Under the pieces are notes generated by a model. It ran no database searches. It saw only the letters and a list, made by a program, of their open reading frames with translations, and was not told the origin of the DNA. Of a DNA stretch of 11,665 bases, positions 1 through 6,923 are shown piece by piece (position 1 is the first letter of the stretch; each line of letters begins with the position of its first letter). The translations under genes were made by a program, and so were the position numbers. The stretch covers positions 1 through 11,665 of the forward strand of contig JALLAP010002140.1 in assembly GCA_036939355.1 (NCBI GenBank). The letters run 5' to 3'. The DNA comes from Thalassiosira profunda (Eukaryota; Bacillariophyta; Thalassiosirophyceae; Thalassiosirales; Thalassiosiraceae).

Positions 1-55
1 TCGCCGAGCCAATCAGGCCCAGGAGGAGGGCGCACACCGTGACGAAGCGACCCAT
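1..55 (-). CDS. N-terminus of a secreted or membrane protein (partial, runs off left edge)
   Basis: Reading leftwards from an ATG at 55-53 gives 18 open codons, MGRFVTVCALLLGLIGSA, before the window ends. A short basic start, a hydrophobic core (VCALLLGLIG) and a small-residue S-A end are what an ER signal peptide looks like, so the product is probably secreted, ER-resident or routed to the complex plastid. The start lies head-to-head with the nucleoporin gene across a 298 bp spacer, which fits the alternating layout of the window. Nothing can be said about function because only the leader is present. The open frame is very short, so chance is a real alternative; the leader-like composition and the layout are the only support. 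Confidence 0.5.
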   Translation of the reverse strand, partial: MGRFVTVCALLLGLIGSA

Positions 56-353
56 CGGACCGGTCGTCTCTTAAGAAATGGCCACTAGCTCGAGAGCCGT
101 CCGGCAGAGACTCGAGAAGTCTCGAGAACCCGGTCAGGTTTTTTAGGTTTCAAATTTAAAATTCGAGTTTTTGAAAAACGTTTTTCATTGCTTGTGAGCA
201 TGCCAGAGAGCTCATCGTGAGTCGTGAGGAAAAGCCAGCCAGCCTCACAAAAATCCAGGCGCCCAACGCCCAAACCGCAAAAAAGAGGTGCACCTCTCTC
301 TCAGCCAGTGCACCAAAGACGCCGAGCACCCGAAGCAACCGCGCCGCTACAAT
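56..353. promoter_or_regulatory. Divergent promoter between secreted-protein start and NUP50-type gene
   Basis: This 298 bp spacer separates two divergent starts. It holds three CTCGAG hexamers (89-94, 111-116, 121-126), a GAGACT/AGTCTC inverted repeat (107-112 with 118-123), an AT-rich block at about 138-190 containing ATTTAAAA, and a perfect 16 bp palindrome (172-187). The region just before the nucleoporin ATG is C-rich and AT-poor. Promoter function is inferred from position and from this structure; no transcription start can be fixed. Confidence 0.5.
172..187. repeat. 16 bp perfect palindrome
   Basis: TGAAAAACGTTTTTCA is its own reverse complement, with no mismatch over 16 bases and a central CG. 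It lies in the AT-rich core of the divergent spacer, about 117 bp from the leftward ATG and 166 bp from the rightward one. It could be a dimeric transcription-factor site, but simple A/T runs also make such palindromes easily. Confidence 0.6.
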
Positions 354-1979
354 ATGAGTTCACTGGGAGACGACGGCGCTCAGGCGAAGGAGGAGCACGG
401 GCCGGCTGGGGATGCCGCCGCGCCGCCCGCCGAGGCGCCAGAGCCGCCCGCCGACGCGCCAGAGCCGCCCGCCGCGGGGGCACCCACAAGCACGCAGCCG
501 TCCAATAAAAAGCGCCGGTCCGACGTCCAGCTCAACAAGGACGACCACCCCGAGGGCCTCGCACCGTGCGGGTCGGACGACGACGACTTCAACGACGAGG
601 GGGGCAAGCGGAGCGATCCCTTCCAGCGGGCGTCTGAGGAAGTTCTCCAGCAGCGCAAAATCGTCAAGGCCAGCCCCAAGTGGGGCGGGGGCGGGGGAGG
701 GGCGTCCAAGGGCGGGGGCGCGTTTGCTTCTGTGGAACTCGTCCCACCAGCCGCAAAGGCGGAGGAGAAGGTGGCAGAGGAGAAGGCTGCAGAGGGCGCA
801 GAGACAAAAAGCGCCGCCCCGGTATTCGGCTCCGGCGCAAACGTGCCGACGTTCGGATCCGCCGCGACCAGCGCCGGCTTTGGGAGCGTGGCTGCCAAAC
901 CCGGGGGGTTCGGGTCGGGCTTTGGCAGCGTCTCCCAGGGATTTGGGGCGCTGAAATCGTCCGCGGAAGAGACCAAAGGCAATGGGGATGCTCAAAAAGC
1001 CAATGTAGGGGGATTTGGCTCGGGCTTTGGCGCCGTCTCCCAGGGGTTTGGGGCATTGAAGCAGACATCGGAAAGGGGCGATGGGGATGCACCCAAGTCC
1101 GCGGGATTTGGGGGAGGGGGGTTCGGATCGGGCTTCGGCGCTGTCTCCCAGGGATTCGGAGCATTGAAGGAGAAGTCTGAATCCGCGAAGGACGGCGATG
1201 CACCAACATCGAGTGGATTCGGGGGAGGCGGCTTCGGTTCGGGGTTCGGCGCCGTCTCCAAGGGCTTTGGCTCGCTGAAGGAATCCACGACAGCGACGAA
1301 CGGTGCCAGTGGAAGCAGCGGCCTCGCGGGAACGTTTGCCCTGAGCCAGGACAGTGCGCCCGACAGCCCCTCGAAGTTTCCCTCCTCCTCGGTCGTAGAC
1401 ACGGACAATGGAGAGCACGACGAGGACTGCCTCTGCCAGGTGCGCGCCAAGCTCTTCAAAATGGTGCCGGAAGAGGAGACCAAAGTGGGCACTGGCCAAG
1501 ATGGGGCGGTGAAGGAGGACGTGCCCTCGGTGCCGTCGACAAAGAGGCTGGAATTGGTGAAGGCCAAGAAGGAGGGTGGGGAGGGCTCTCCAGAGAAGAA
1601 GGAGAACGGATCGCCCGAAAATTCCAAGGAATCGCCAGAGAAGGGAGATGAGGAGAAGACGCCAAAACTGGTGCAGAAGGAGGCAGGCATCGGTCCAGTC
1701 CGCGTCCTGAGGCGCAAGGCCACCGCTGGAGAGAAGCTCGAGGATACGAAACACGCAGCGCGGGTAGTGCAGCGTCAGGAGACCTCCCTCAAACTCATCC
1801 TGAACGTGCGCCTCGTGCCCAAGACGTGCACCGTCATCCGCCGCGGCGAGAAATTCATCCAGCTGAACTCTCCGGGGAGCGACGGACATTTGGAAACCTC
1901 GCTGTTCAAGGTGAAGACGACGGCGGAGGCAGATACATTGGAACAGAAGCTTAAAGCGGCACTGGAGGTGGAGGACTGA
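354..1979 (+). CDS. NUP50: NUP50/Nup2-type FG nucleoporin with RanBP1-like domain
   Basis: This is a 541-residue nuclear-basket nucleoporin that should bind importin-alpha and Ran-GTP and help release cargo and recycle importin during nuclear import. The start is the first ATG in the frame; the frame is also open upstream but only from a GTG. Visible in order: an acidic/Pro-Ala N-terminus; a basic NKKRRSD stretch (residues 51-57); an ASEEVLQQRKIVKA segment (93-106) that closely resembles the importin-alpha-binding segment of animal Nup50, followed by a GGAF.SVELVPP stretch like the one that follows in Nup50; FG repeats (about 156-311) with four long GGFGSGFG-VS-GFG-LK units; and a C-terminal Ran-binding domain. 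That domain begins near 353 (VRAKLFKM at 363-370), is interrupted by a Lys/Glu/SPEK-rich insert (about 372-443), and resumes with GPVRVLRRK (447-455) to the end. No introns are needed. It ends tail-to-tail with the next gene, 56 bp away. Confidence 0.9.
   Translation: MSSLGDDGAQAKEEHGPAGDAAAPPAEAPEPPADAPEPPAAGAPTSTQPSNKKRRSDVQLNKDDHPEGLAPCGSDDDDFNDEGGKRSDPFQRASEEVLQQRKIVKASPKWGGGGGGASKGGGAFASVELVPPAAKAEEKVAEEKAAEGAETKSAAPVFGSGANVPTFGSAATSAGFGSVAAKPGGFGSGFGSVSQGFGALKSSAEETKGNGDAQKANVGGFGSGFGAVSQGFGALKQTSERGDGDAPKSAGFGGGGFGSGFGAVSQGFGALKEKSESAKDGDAPTSSGFGGGGFGSGFGAVSKGFGSLKESTTATNGASGSSGLAGTFALSQDSAPDSPSKFPSSSVVDTDNGEHDEDCLCQVRAKLFKMVPEEETKVGTGQDGAVKEDVPSVPSTKRLELVKAKKEGGEGSPEKKENGSPENSKESPEKGDEEKTPKLVQKEAGIGPVRVLRRKATAGEKLEDTKHAARVVQRQETSLKLILNVRLVPKTCTVIRRGEKFIQLNSPGSDGHLETSLFKVKTTAEADTLEQKLKAALEVED
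903..1290 (+). repeat. Four tandem FG-repeat units within NUP50-type gene
   Basis: Four copies of a coding unit reading GGFGSGFG(A/S)VS(Q/K)GFG(A/S)LK are spaced 105, 108 and 111 bp apart; the first phenylalanine codons are at 909, 1014, 1122 and 1233. The linkers also resemble each other: they contain NGDAQK, DGDAPK or DGDAPT before the next glycine-rich run. So the whole 35-37 residue unit was duplicated, not only the FG core. Third-codon positions differ between copies, so the duplication is not very recent. Confidence 0.85.
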
Positions 1980-2035
1980 TGTGAATTGCTGGCGGGTTTC
2001 CACTTGAGTTGCAGTTTATGCATAATTCATCTTGT
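1980..2035. other. Convergent 3' intergenic gap, 56 bp
   Basis: Only 56 bp separate the stop codons of the nucleoporin (plus) and the methyltransferase (minus). The gap has no obvious hairpin terminator. The 3' untranslated regions of both genes must fit here or overlap into each other's coding sequence. Confidence 0.6.
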
Positions 2036-3097
2036 TCACCACGCTTCACCCGCAATTATCGCCGATGCATCAGATTTCTTCTCTTTCCGCTGCTTCTTCT
2101 TCTTCTTGGCACCGCTATCGGCATCCTGAGATGGCCGTTTGCTCTGCCTTGCATCCTCTGTGCACTTTCTCTCATCGCTTTTGCCAAGCAAGTGAGCCAC
2201 GCACGGCGCGGCGGCATCCACTGGCAACAACTCCTCAGGCGGAATGTATTTGTAATATGCCTCCTCCGCTTCTTCTTCGTCATCGCTGTCGTCCTGAAAC
2301 GCCACGCAGGAAGTCTGGCTCCGCTTCCAGACACTCAGAGTATCTCTCACATGCAACCAGTTGCTCATTGACATTTTGAGTATGCAGTGATACTCGGCGG
2401 CCAGTCGAGCCTGAAACTCTCCCGAGGAAGATCTTCCGAATGGTGCCTGCTCCATGCTCAGCGTGTCTCCGTAAAGCTCGCCCACGTGAATGATGGTGTC
2501 GCCTGCAAAATGCTCGAGGCACGCGGCCGCCATTGAAGTTGGCGCCTCCTCGTCTTCTTCATCAGTTTGATTGTACTCTTCGTCGGGATAGCACAAAAAC
2601 AACGTCCTGCCGGAATCTCTGAGCTCTGCATCTTCGGAGAGTGCATTTGGTCCTCCCTGTCGTATGATCAATCCACTCGCTGATTCACCACCTTTGTTCT
2701 TTGCTTTCTTCGACTGCTTACCACCGCCAATCTTGCCTCCCTGGTCCAAACTGACGTCTAACCCCACAACGTCCACTCCTCCCTGCGCGTGCATCCACCG
2801 CGCCCAATACGCGTTGGCGCCGCATCCCACCTCCACAATCCCCTTCTCCCGACCAAAGTGCCGAAACACCCGCAGCAGCCGCGCGTCCGGCGTCGCCCAT
2901 GCGTGCTGGTTGACGAGTGCCTCTCCGAGGTCGGCCTGGCGCTCCCAAATCTCGGCCCGCTGCTCGGGCGACACGTCGGGGGAGAAGAAGTGATGGCGGG
3001 CGTGAGAGGGGAGCGAGGCGAGGAACTGCAACTGGGCCGCGAGGAGGGGGTTGCCACCGCCCTCGGGGGGTGACTTCCTCTTCTTGCCCTTGCCCAT
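2036..3097 (-). CDS. SAM-dependent methyltransferase of unknown substrate
   Basis: This 353-residue protein starts at MGKGKKRKSPP, the only ATG near the beginning of the frame; the open frame upstream of it begins with TTG, which is not used as a start here. Residues 86-101 (IVEVGCGANAYWARW) form the glycine-rich SAM-binding motif I, followed by VDVVGLDVS, where the acidic residue should hold the SAM ribose. TLFLCYPDE (165-173) and GDTIIHVGE (199-207) match later strands seen in a class I methyltransferase family, also known from bacteria, whose members read roughly TLLLCWPP...GD.VIYVGE. The substrate is unknown. A basic N-terminus (KGKKRK) and a Lys-rich C-terminal run (about 331-341) suggest nuclear or nucleolar location. 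Between motifs I and IV there is an extra basic insert (KQSKKAKNKGG), and an acidic DDSDDEEEAEE stretch lies near 269-279. It is head-to-head with the dethiobiotin synthetase gene. Confidence 0.8.
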   Translation of the reverse strand: MGKGKKRKSPPEGGGNPLLAAQLQFLASLPSHARHHFFSPDVSPEQRAEIWERQADLGEALVNQHAWATPDARLLRVFRHFGREKGIVEVGCGANAYWARWMHAQGGVDVVGLDVSLDQGGKIGGGKQSKKAKNKGGESASGLIIRQGGPNALSEDAELRDSGRTLFLCYPDEEYNQTDEEDEEAPTSMAAACLEHFAGDTIIHVGELYGDTLSMEQAPFGRSSSGEFQARLAAEYHCILKMSMSNWLHVRDTLSVWKRSQTSCVAFQDDSDDEEEAEEAYYKYIPPEELLPVDAAAPCVAHLLGKSDERKCTEDARQSKRPSQDADSGAKKKKKQRKEKKSDASAIIAGEAW

Positions 3098-3410
3098 TAC
3101 GGCTGTGCCGTGGGGGCTATGTTGCGGTTGTGGTAAGCTAGCAGTTTGGCCGGGGGCTGGGCGGCTTGGCCTACGGCTACGCGGACAAGGCGCGGTGACG
3201 AGGAGTGAGGAGTAAGTGCGAGGTGAGAGGGAGCGTGCCGGCGGATTGTGATGTATTAGGGGTCTCTGATTAATTGGCGAAAATGTATGAATTGCAAAGT
3301 GCAAACTCCATCTTTATCTCCCAGTTCATTTCATTACCCCTCCACAGCTCTCGTCACCTCCACCAGTTCTCCAGGTTCATCCGTCCGCCTACCCACGTGC
3401 CGCCTGCAGC
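3098..3410. promoter_or_regulatory. Divergent promoter between methyltransferase and dethiobiotin synthetase
   Basis: This 313 bp spacer separates two divergent ATGs. It is GC-rich on the methyltransferase side and becomes AT-richer at about 3250-3340 (TGATGTATTAGG, TGATTAATTGGCG, TTTCATTACC). I see no strong repeat, palindrome or recognisable factor site. The sequence just before the plus-strand ATG (CTGCAGCATGG) is a good eukaryotic start context. Promoter function is inferred from position only. Confidence 0.4.
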
Positions 3411-4331
3411 ATGGCCGCCCTCGCCCGCACAGCTGCTTGCCTGGCCCCACGCACCGCCGCCAGGGCCTTCGTCACCCGCTCACCCGCGGCGGCCGGCTCG
3501 GTATCCCTCGCCCCGAACCACCGCGCCCACCTCCTCTTCGGTGCCAACACCGACGTGGGCAAATCAATCGTCTCCACCGGCCTCGTCCGCGCGGCGGCAG
3601 CGGCGTCGGACAGGGTACACTACATCAAGCCGCTGCAGTGCGGTGGATCGGACGCCTCGTTTGTATTGCAAAATCGCCCCGGCGATGAAAGACAACGTCG
3701 AGAGCATGTGAAGTGCGAGACGCTGTTTCGGTGGGAGACGCCGGCGTCGCCCCACCTCGCGAGCCGATGGGAGGATCTGCCGGTCAGCGACGACGAGGTG
3801 CTATCAACGTTGCAATCATCGTTGCAGAAAATTGACGCCGATGCCAGACAAAACGAGGGGGCGAGCGTCACAATCATAGAAACTGCGGGAGGGGTCCTGA
3901 GCCCTTCTTCGTCGTCGCCACGCAACAAAGCAACCACGGAAAGCTTCTGGGGATGGTCGACGCAGGCAGATTTATACGCTTCGCTCGATCTACCGGTGGT
4001 CTTTGTGGGCGATGGCAAGCTGGGCGGGATCAGCGTGACGCTGGCCTCGTTGGAAGCGTTGTGGAGGAGAGGATACCGGGTCGATGCCATCGTCTTCATC
4101 GAAGGGCAAGATGGAGGAGAGAGTGAAGACGACATTAAATTTGGCAGGGGCAACACTGAGGCGTTGCAGGAATACATGGCAATGCAAGTCACTGATGGAC
4201 AAAGACCTCTTGGCGAGGATTCGATCATCTGCCTGCCATCTTTGCCACCAATGCCGATTCCACTGGATGCGTGGTACGAGAGCAACCGCGGCGCCTTTGC
4301 AGAGCTCCACCGTAGTTTGAGTCAAGGATAG
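3411..4331 (+). CDS. BIOD: Dethiobiotin synthetase (BioD), standalone, probably mitochondrial
   Basis: The 306-residue protein should form the ureido ring of dethiobiotin from 7,8-diaminopelargonate, CO2 and ATP, the penultimate step of biotin synthesis. The ATP-binding P-loop is GANTDVGKS (residues 44-52), close to the bacterial GTDTxVGKT. KPLQCGG (73-79) matches the substrate-binding KPV.(S/T)G motif, ETAGGV (157-162) matches the VEGAGG loop, and GDGKLGGIS (200-208) matches the later conserved helix. The order and wording (AGGVLSP, VGDGKLGGIS, YESxxxF near the end) fit the BioD half of the plant/fungal BIO3-BIO1 fusion better than the 225-residue bacterial enzyme. However, the frame stops before any aminotransferase domain, and the next 34 bp lead straight into a convergent gene. 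Residues 1-33 are rich in Ala and Arg without acidic residues, a typical mitochondrial presequence. Confidence 0.85.
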   Translation: MAALARTAACLAPRTAARAFVTRSPAAAGSVSLAPNHRAHLLFGANTDVGKSIVSTGLVRAAAAASDRVHYIKPLQCGGSDASFVLQNRPGDERQRREHVKCETLFRWETPASPHLASRWEDLPVSDDEVLSTLQSSLQKIDADARQNEGASVTIIETAGGVLSPSSSSPRNKATTESFWGWSTQADLYASLDLPVVFVGDGKLGGISVTLASLEALWRRGYRVDAIVFIEGQDGGESEDDIKFGRGNTEALQEYMAMQVTDGQRPLGEDSIICLPSLPPMPIPLDAWYESNRGAFAELHRSLSQG

Positions 4332-4365
4332 AAGCCAAAACAATTCCCCTCCTTCTCCAACTACC
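4332..4365. other. Convergent 3' intergenic gap, 34 bp
   Basis: Only 34 bp separate the BioD stop (4329-4331) from the stop of the minus-strand F-box-like gene (4366-4368). There is no room for a downstream BioA exon of the dethiobiotin synthetase gene between them, and the 3' untranslated regions must overlap. Confidence 0.6.
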
Positions 4366-5758
4366 CTAGAATGCAGGTCGGTACGCCCACATGCCCCTAG
4401 CTCTTTCCTCGGCCTCCTTCTTTAGGGTTGCCTCAGCTTTCTCCCTCCCCTCTTTTGCCATTTCCTTGGCCTCAACCTCCGAATATCCCATCATCCTGAA
4501 CAGTTGAGTGCAGCCAGCCTCAGCTTGATCATGAGTAATAGGGACGCGTTGCTGAGGGGGGACCGCAACCATGGCCACAGCACCCCCCCTCAAGCATCCT
4601 CCGCACTGTCGAGGCCGAAGCACATCGAGAAACTCTCCGAAGTCGCCCTCCTCGCCTGCAACGTCGAAGTAATCATCATTTGGCGATTCAGGAAGGCATT
4701 GAGTGCAATACCCTCTCTTGCACCCTCCCCTAATACACTGCCTCACACGGCACGAGCTGCGGCGGCAAAAGAACTGCAAGCATGTGTAGCAAGTCCCGTA
4801 TTGTTTTCCCTCGTCTGCAAACAGTGGATCCTCCACACCCAGAGCATTGTTGCAATTGGCGCAGGTCAATTTGCGGCTCCCTAGCACCTGATTGTACCTT
4901 TGCGTAAAAGGTTGAATGCCGGGATATGCCTTGCGATACCCAATTCTGTGATCGGATAGATGCACGTATTTCAGAGCGCCCCCCTTTGCAACCGCTATGC
5001 TCTCAAGGATGGGAAATACAACTTCATAAGAGAGCATAGGCTGTCCCCAAACAGTCCGTTGTGCATCCATTGGGTCAGGGGATCGGAAGATATTGACACC
5101 GAGATCAATCTGCTCTAGGCGTGCCGATCCACAGAGCGGTCCCAAGCCACCACCCTCCACGCTCCCACAATGATCGAGTCTAAACCTCCCCAGACATTTC
5201 CGTGCGTTGACAAGAAGGAGCACGGCCTTGACATCATCATCGGTAACCGCCGTGGGACTACCTGATTCACTGCCGATGTCGAGCGACAACCCTCCATTTT
5301 TCAATGAGAGGGATACAACATCAAGTGCATCGCTGGCTGGACATCGCGTTCCGTGCTTGCTCAGCCCAACCCACACTGAGAGACCTCCTCCCGGAGATCC
5401 TTCACGTGTTAACACCGCCTTCATGGTCCACGATGCGTGCACCATTCTTTGCGCGGTGCAGCAGGTCCGCTGCGCGGACCACGATGGGAAGGAGATCAGT
5501 CATTGTGGGCGCGACGTCCAAATACGACAGCATGACACAGAGATGCTGCTCCGTGAGTGTTGCCAATTGATCGGTCCGCCCGACGTTGACAAAGTCGAGG
5601 CCACCGTCATGCACCAATGACGAGACGATGGCCCTGCTCGCCGGTGACATCTCTCCACCATTCCCGGCCGGCGTCAACGCGACGGCCAGGAGCGCCGCCG
5701 ATGGCATGTAGGACGCCACACGCACGCAGGCATCGATCGGTAGCGGAAGGATGGACAT
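4366..5758 (-). CDS. F-box-like/LRR protein with C-terminal zinc cluster (one probable intron)
   Basis: Two minus-strand frames join into one protein of about 437-450 residues. The first (from ATG 5758) starts MSILPLPIDACVRVASYMPS, an F-box-like opening, and contains LDFVNV and LTEQHLCVMLSYLD. It stops at 5402. The second, overlapping frame runs to 4366 and contains VTDDDVKAVLLLVNA, a leucine-rich GLGPL...LEQIDLG segment, then ILESIAVAKGGALKYVHL and QPFTQRYNQVLGSRKL. These features match a family I know from diatoms. A cysteine-rich domain follows (about 4594-4863; CANC, CYTC, FCRRSSC, QCIRGGC, YCTQC, CGGC), probably zinc-binding, then a charged helical tail. The frame change can be explained by a 40 bp GT-AG intron at 5376-5415 (450 aa) or a 79 bp one at 5447-5525 (437 aa); both restore the frame. 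A true frameshift is also possible. By analogy, a ubiquitin-ligase adaptor or protein-binding scaffold; function is unproven. Confidence 0.65.
5376..5415 (-). other. Candidate 40 bp intron (alternative to 5447-5525)
   Basis: On the minus strand a GTGTTAAC donor at 5415 and a GTCTCTCAG acceptor ending at 5376 enclose 40 bp that include the in-frame stop at 5402. Removal gives ...DHEGGVWVGLSKHG... in frame. The acceptor has a fair pyrimidine stretch, but 40 bp is shorter than the two introns at the right edge (68 and 70 bp). The 79 bp alternative uses GTATTTGG at 5525 and GCGCAAAG ending at 5447; its size fits better, but its acceptor is weaker and an earlier CAG lies inside it. Confidence 0.35.
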
Positions 5759-5908
5759 GTTTGGTGCTGCTGGGGCTGGTTGCAAAAAAAAAATGAGAGG
5801 AGGAGGTGTGGGCCACCGGCCGCAACGACCGCCGACGACCGCACAATCCGCGCCGCCCGCTAACCAAAGCACCCCCGAACAGAGAGGCCCAACCCACGCC
5901 AGGGCATC
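5759..5908. promoter_or_regulatory. Short divergent promoter with A10 run
   Basis: This 150 bp spacer separates the F-box-like ATG (minus) from the METTL21-type ATG (plus) and is the shortest head-to-head gap here. It contains ten consecutive A at 5785-5794 next to a purine stretch ATGAGAGGAGGAGG. On the minus strand this reads as a CT-rich tract, T10, GCAACCAG, just before the ATG, which could be a poly(dA:dT) nucleosome-excluding promoter element or the end of a 5'-UTR intron. Function is inferred from position. Confidence 0.4.
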
Positions 5909-6880
5909 ATGAACCATACTCATTCGATTTGCGTCGATTTGTCTCCAACAATTGCTAGCGTAGCAGAAGTGCGTGATCCGACCCGAGATGCAACTATAAC
6001 AATCCAATGTCTCTCGGAGCTCACGCCTCTCGATATGATAGATATGTCGTGGGGACGTGCGGATCCTACCGGAAACGCAGTTTGGTTGGGTGCATTTCTT
6101 TTCATGGAATTGTTCGCCCGCGATTTGCAATCCGCCGATGACGAAATGAAAGCGGTTTGGACAGAGATTAGAACAACCATTTTCCCGCCGGGCTGTCATG
6201 CAGTGGAATTGGGTGCGGGCAGCGGAATTGCAGGGCTCGCTCTAATGGCGACGCCCTCCCAACACGATGCAGCATCGAACAGACCATCTCTACTCATTTT
6301 GACTGATGCCAATGAGGAATGCTTGGACTTTTGTCGAAACAACCGGGACGCAAATAATGAGTCAAGAAATGCAGAGGGATGCATTTACGTCAAGAAGTTG
6401 GACTGGGGCAAAGGAAATGCATCTGCAGTAACGGGCAGCCAAGAAGATGGGGCGATTTTGCCATCATCGTACGATGTTGTATTTGCGACTGATGTTCTGT
6501 ACGATCTATCATCGCTGGAGCCACTGGTGACCACGGCTTCGGAGCTGTTGGGAGAGGGTGGATATTTTGTTTTGTCTCACGTCCCTCGGGCGTCCACTGG
6601 AGATGACGAAGGAGAAACTTCCTCTTGCGTGGATTCGTGGCAGCATCTGGAATCGATCATATGCAAGGAAGCCGCAAAAGCAAAGTTGCATCTAGCCGAG
6701 TTTGATATTGGCGGTGACGCAAAGGCATCAATCAACGAGACCAACCAAATGATACTCCGGCCAACGCTTCTGTCCCACCTTTGGAAAGAGTCGTCACCGA
6801 TATCAAAGAAGCATTCGTGGCAGCGGATGATAGATGCCGGGGCTGCCATCCTTGTATTTCGGAAGAAAGGGCACAACTGA
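5909..6880 (+). CDS. METTL21-type (Methyltransf_16) protein methyltransferase
   Basis: The 323-residue protein is a class I SAM-dependent methyltransferase of the family that methylates lysines on chaperones and translation factors. VWLGAFLFMELF (58-69) is the usual N-terminal helix motif (W.GA..L..y). VELGAGSGIAGL (99-110) is SAM-binding motif I. LTDANEECLDF follows, with Asp as the likely SAM ribose ligand. DVVFATDVLYD (189-199) carries the (D/E)xx(Y/F) signature D-V-L-Y (195-198) that marks the lysine-methyltransferase branch. GEGGYFVLSHVPR follows as the next strand. Its codons look more A/T-rich than those of the nucleoporin. No leader is evident, so cytosol or nucleus is likely. The substrate cannot be told from sequence. 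It ends 43 bp from the convergent acyltransferase. Confidence 0.85.
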   Translation: MNHTHSICVDLSPTIASVAEVRDPTRDATITIQCLSELTPLDMIDMSWGRADPTGNAVWLGAFLFMELFARDLQSADDEMKAVWTEIRTTIFPPGCHAVELGAGSGIAGLALMATPSQHDAASNRPSLLILTDANEECLDFCRNNRDANNESRNAEGCIYVKKLDWGKGNASAVTGSQEDGAILPSSYDVVFATDVLYDLSSLEPLVTTASELLGEGGYFVLSHVPRASTGDDEGETSSCVDSWQHLESIICKEAAKAKLHLAEFDIGGDAKASINETNQMILRPTLLSHLWKESSPISKKHSWQRMIDAGAAILVFRKKGHN

Positions 6881-6923
6881 AATGCAGACCGCAACCTACT
6901 TCTCAGCCCATTCAAATTGCTAT
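6881..6923. other. Convergent 3' intergenic gap, 43 bp
   Basis: The METTL21-type stop and the acyltransferase stop are 43 bp apart. No hairpin is visible. As in the other two tail-to-tail gaps, the transcripts are expected to overlap. Confidence 0.6.

Noticed and set aside
288..353. Extension of the nucleoporin frame upstream to a GTG
   Set aside because: GTG is not expected as a eukaryotic start; the first ATG is at 354 and the upstream peptide has no family resemblance.
360..2003. 547-codon open frame antisense to the NUP50-type gene
   Set aside because: It begins without a convincing start and its protein is a low-complexity mix of Arg/Leu/Ser/Pro produced by the GC-rich complementary strand. 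The sense frame has clear nucleoporin motifs.
3098..3304. 69-codon extension of the methyltransferase frame
   Set aside because: It starts at TTG and its composition (Pro/Arg/Ser-rich) looks like translated promoter DNA; the ATG at 3097 opens a normal N-terminus.
5759..6199. Upstream part of the minus-strand frame that precedes the F-box-like start
   Set aside because: It lies antisense to the METTL21-type gene and shows no motif; the F-box-like family begins near MSILPLP.
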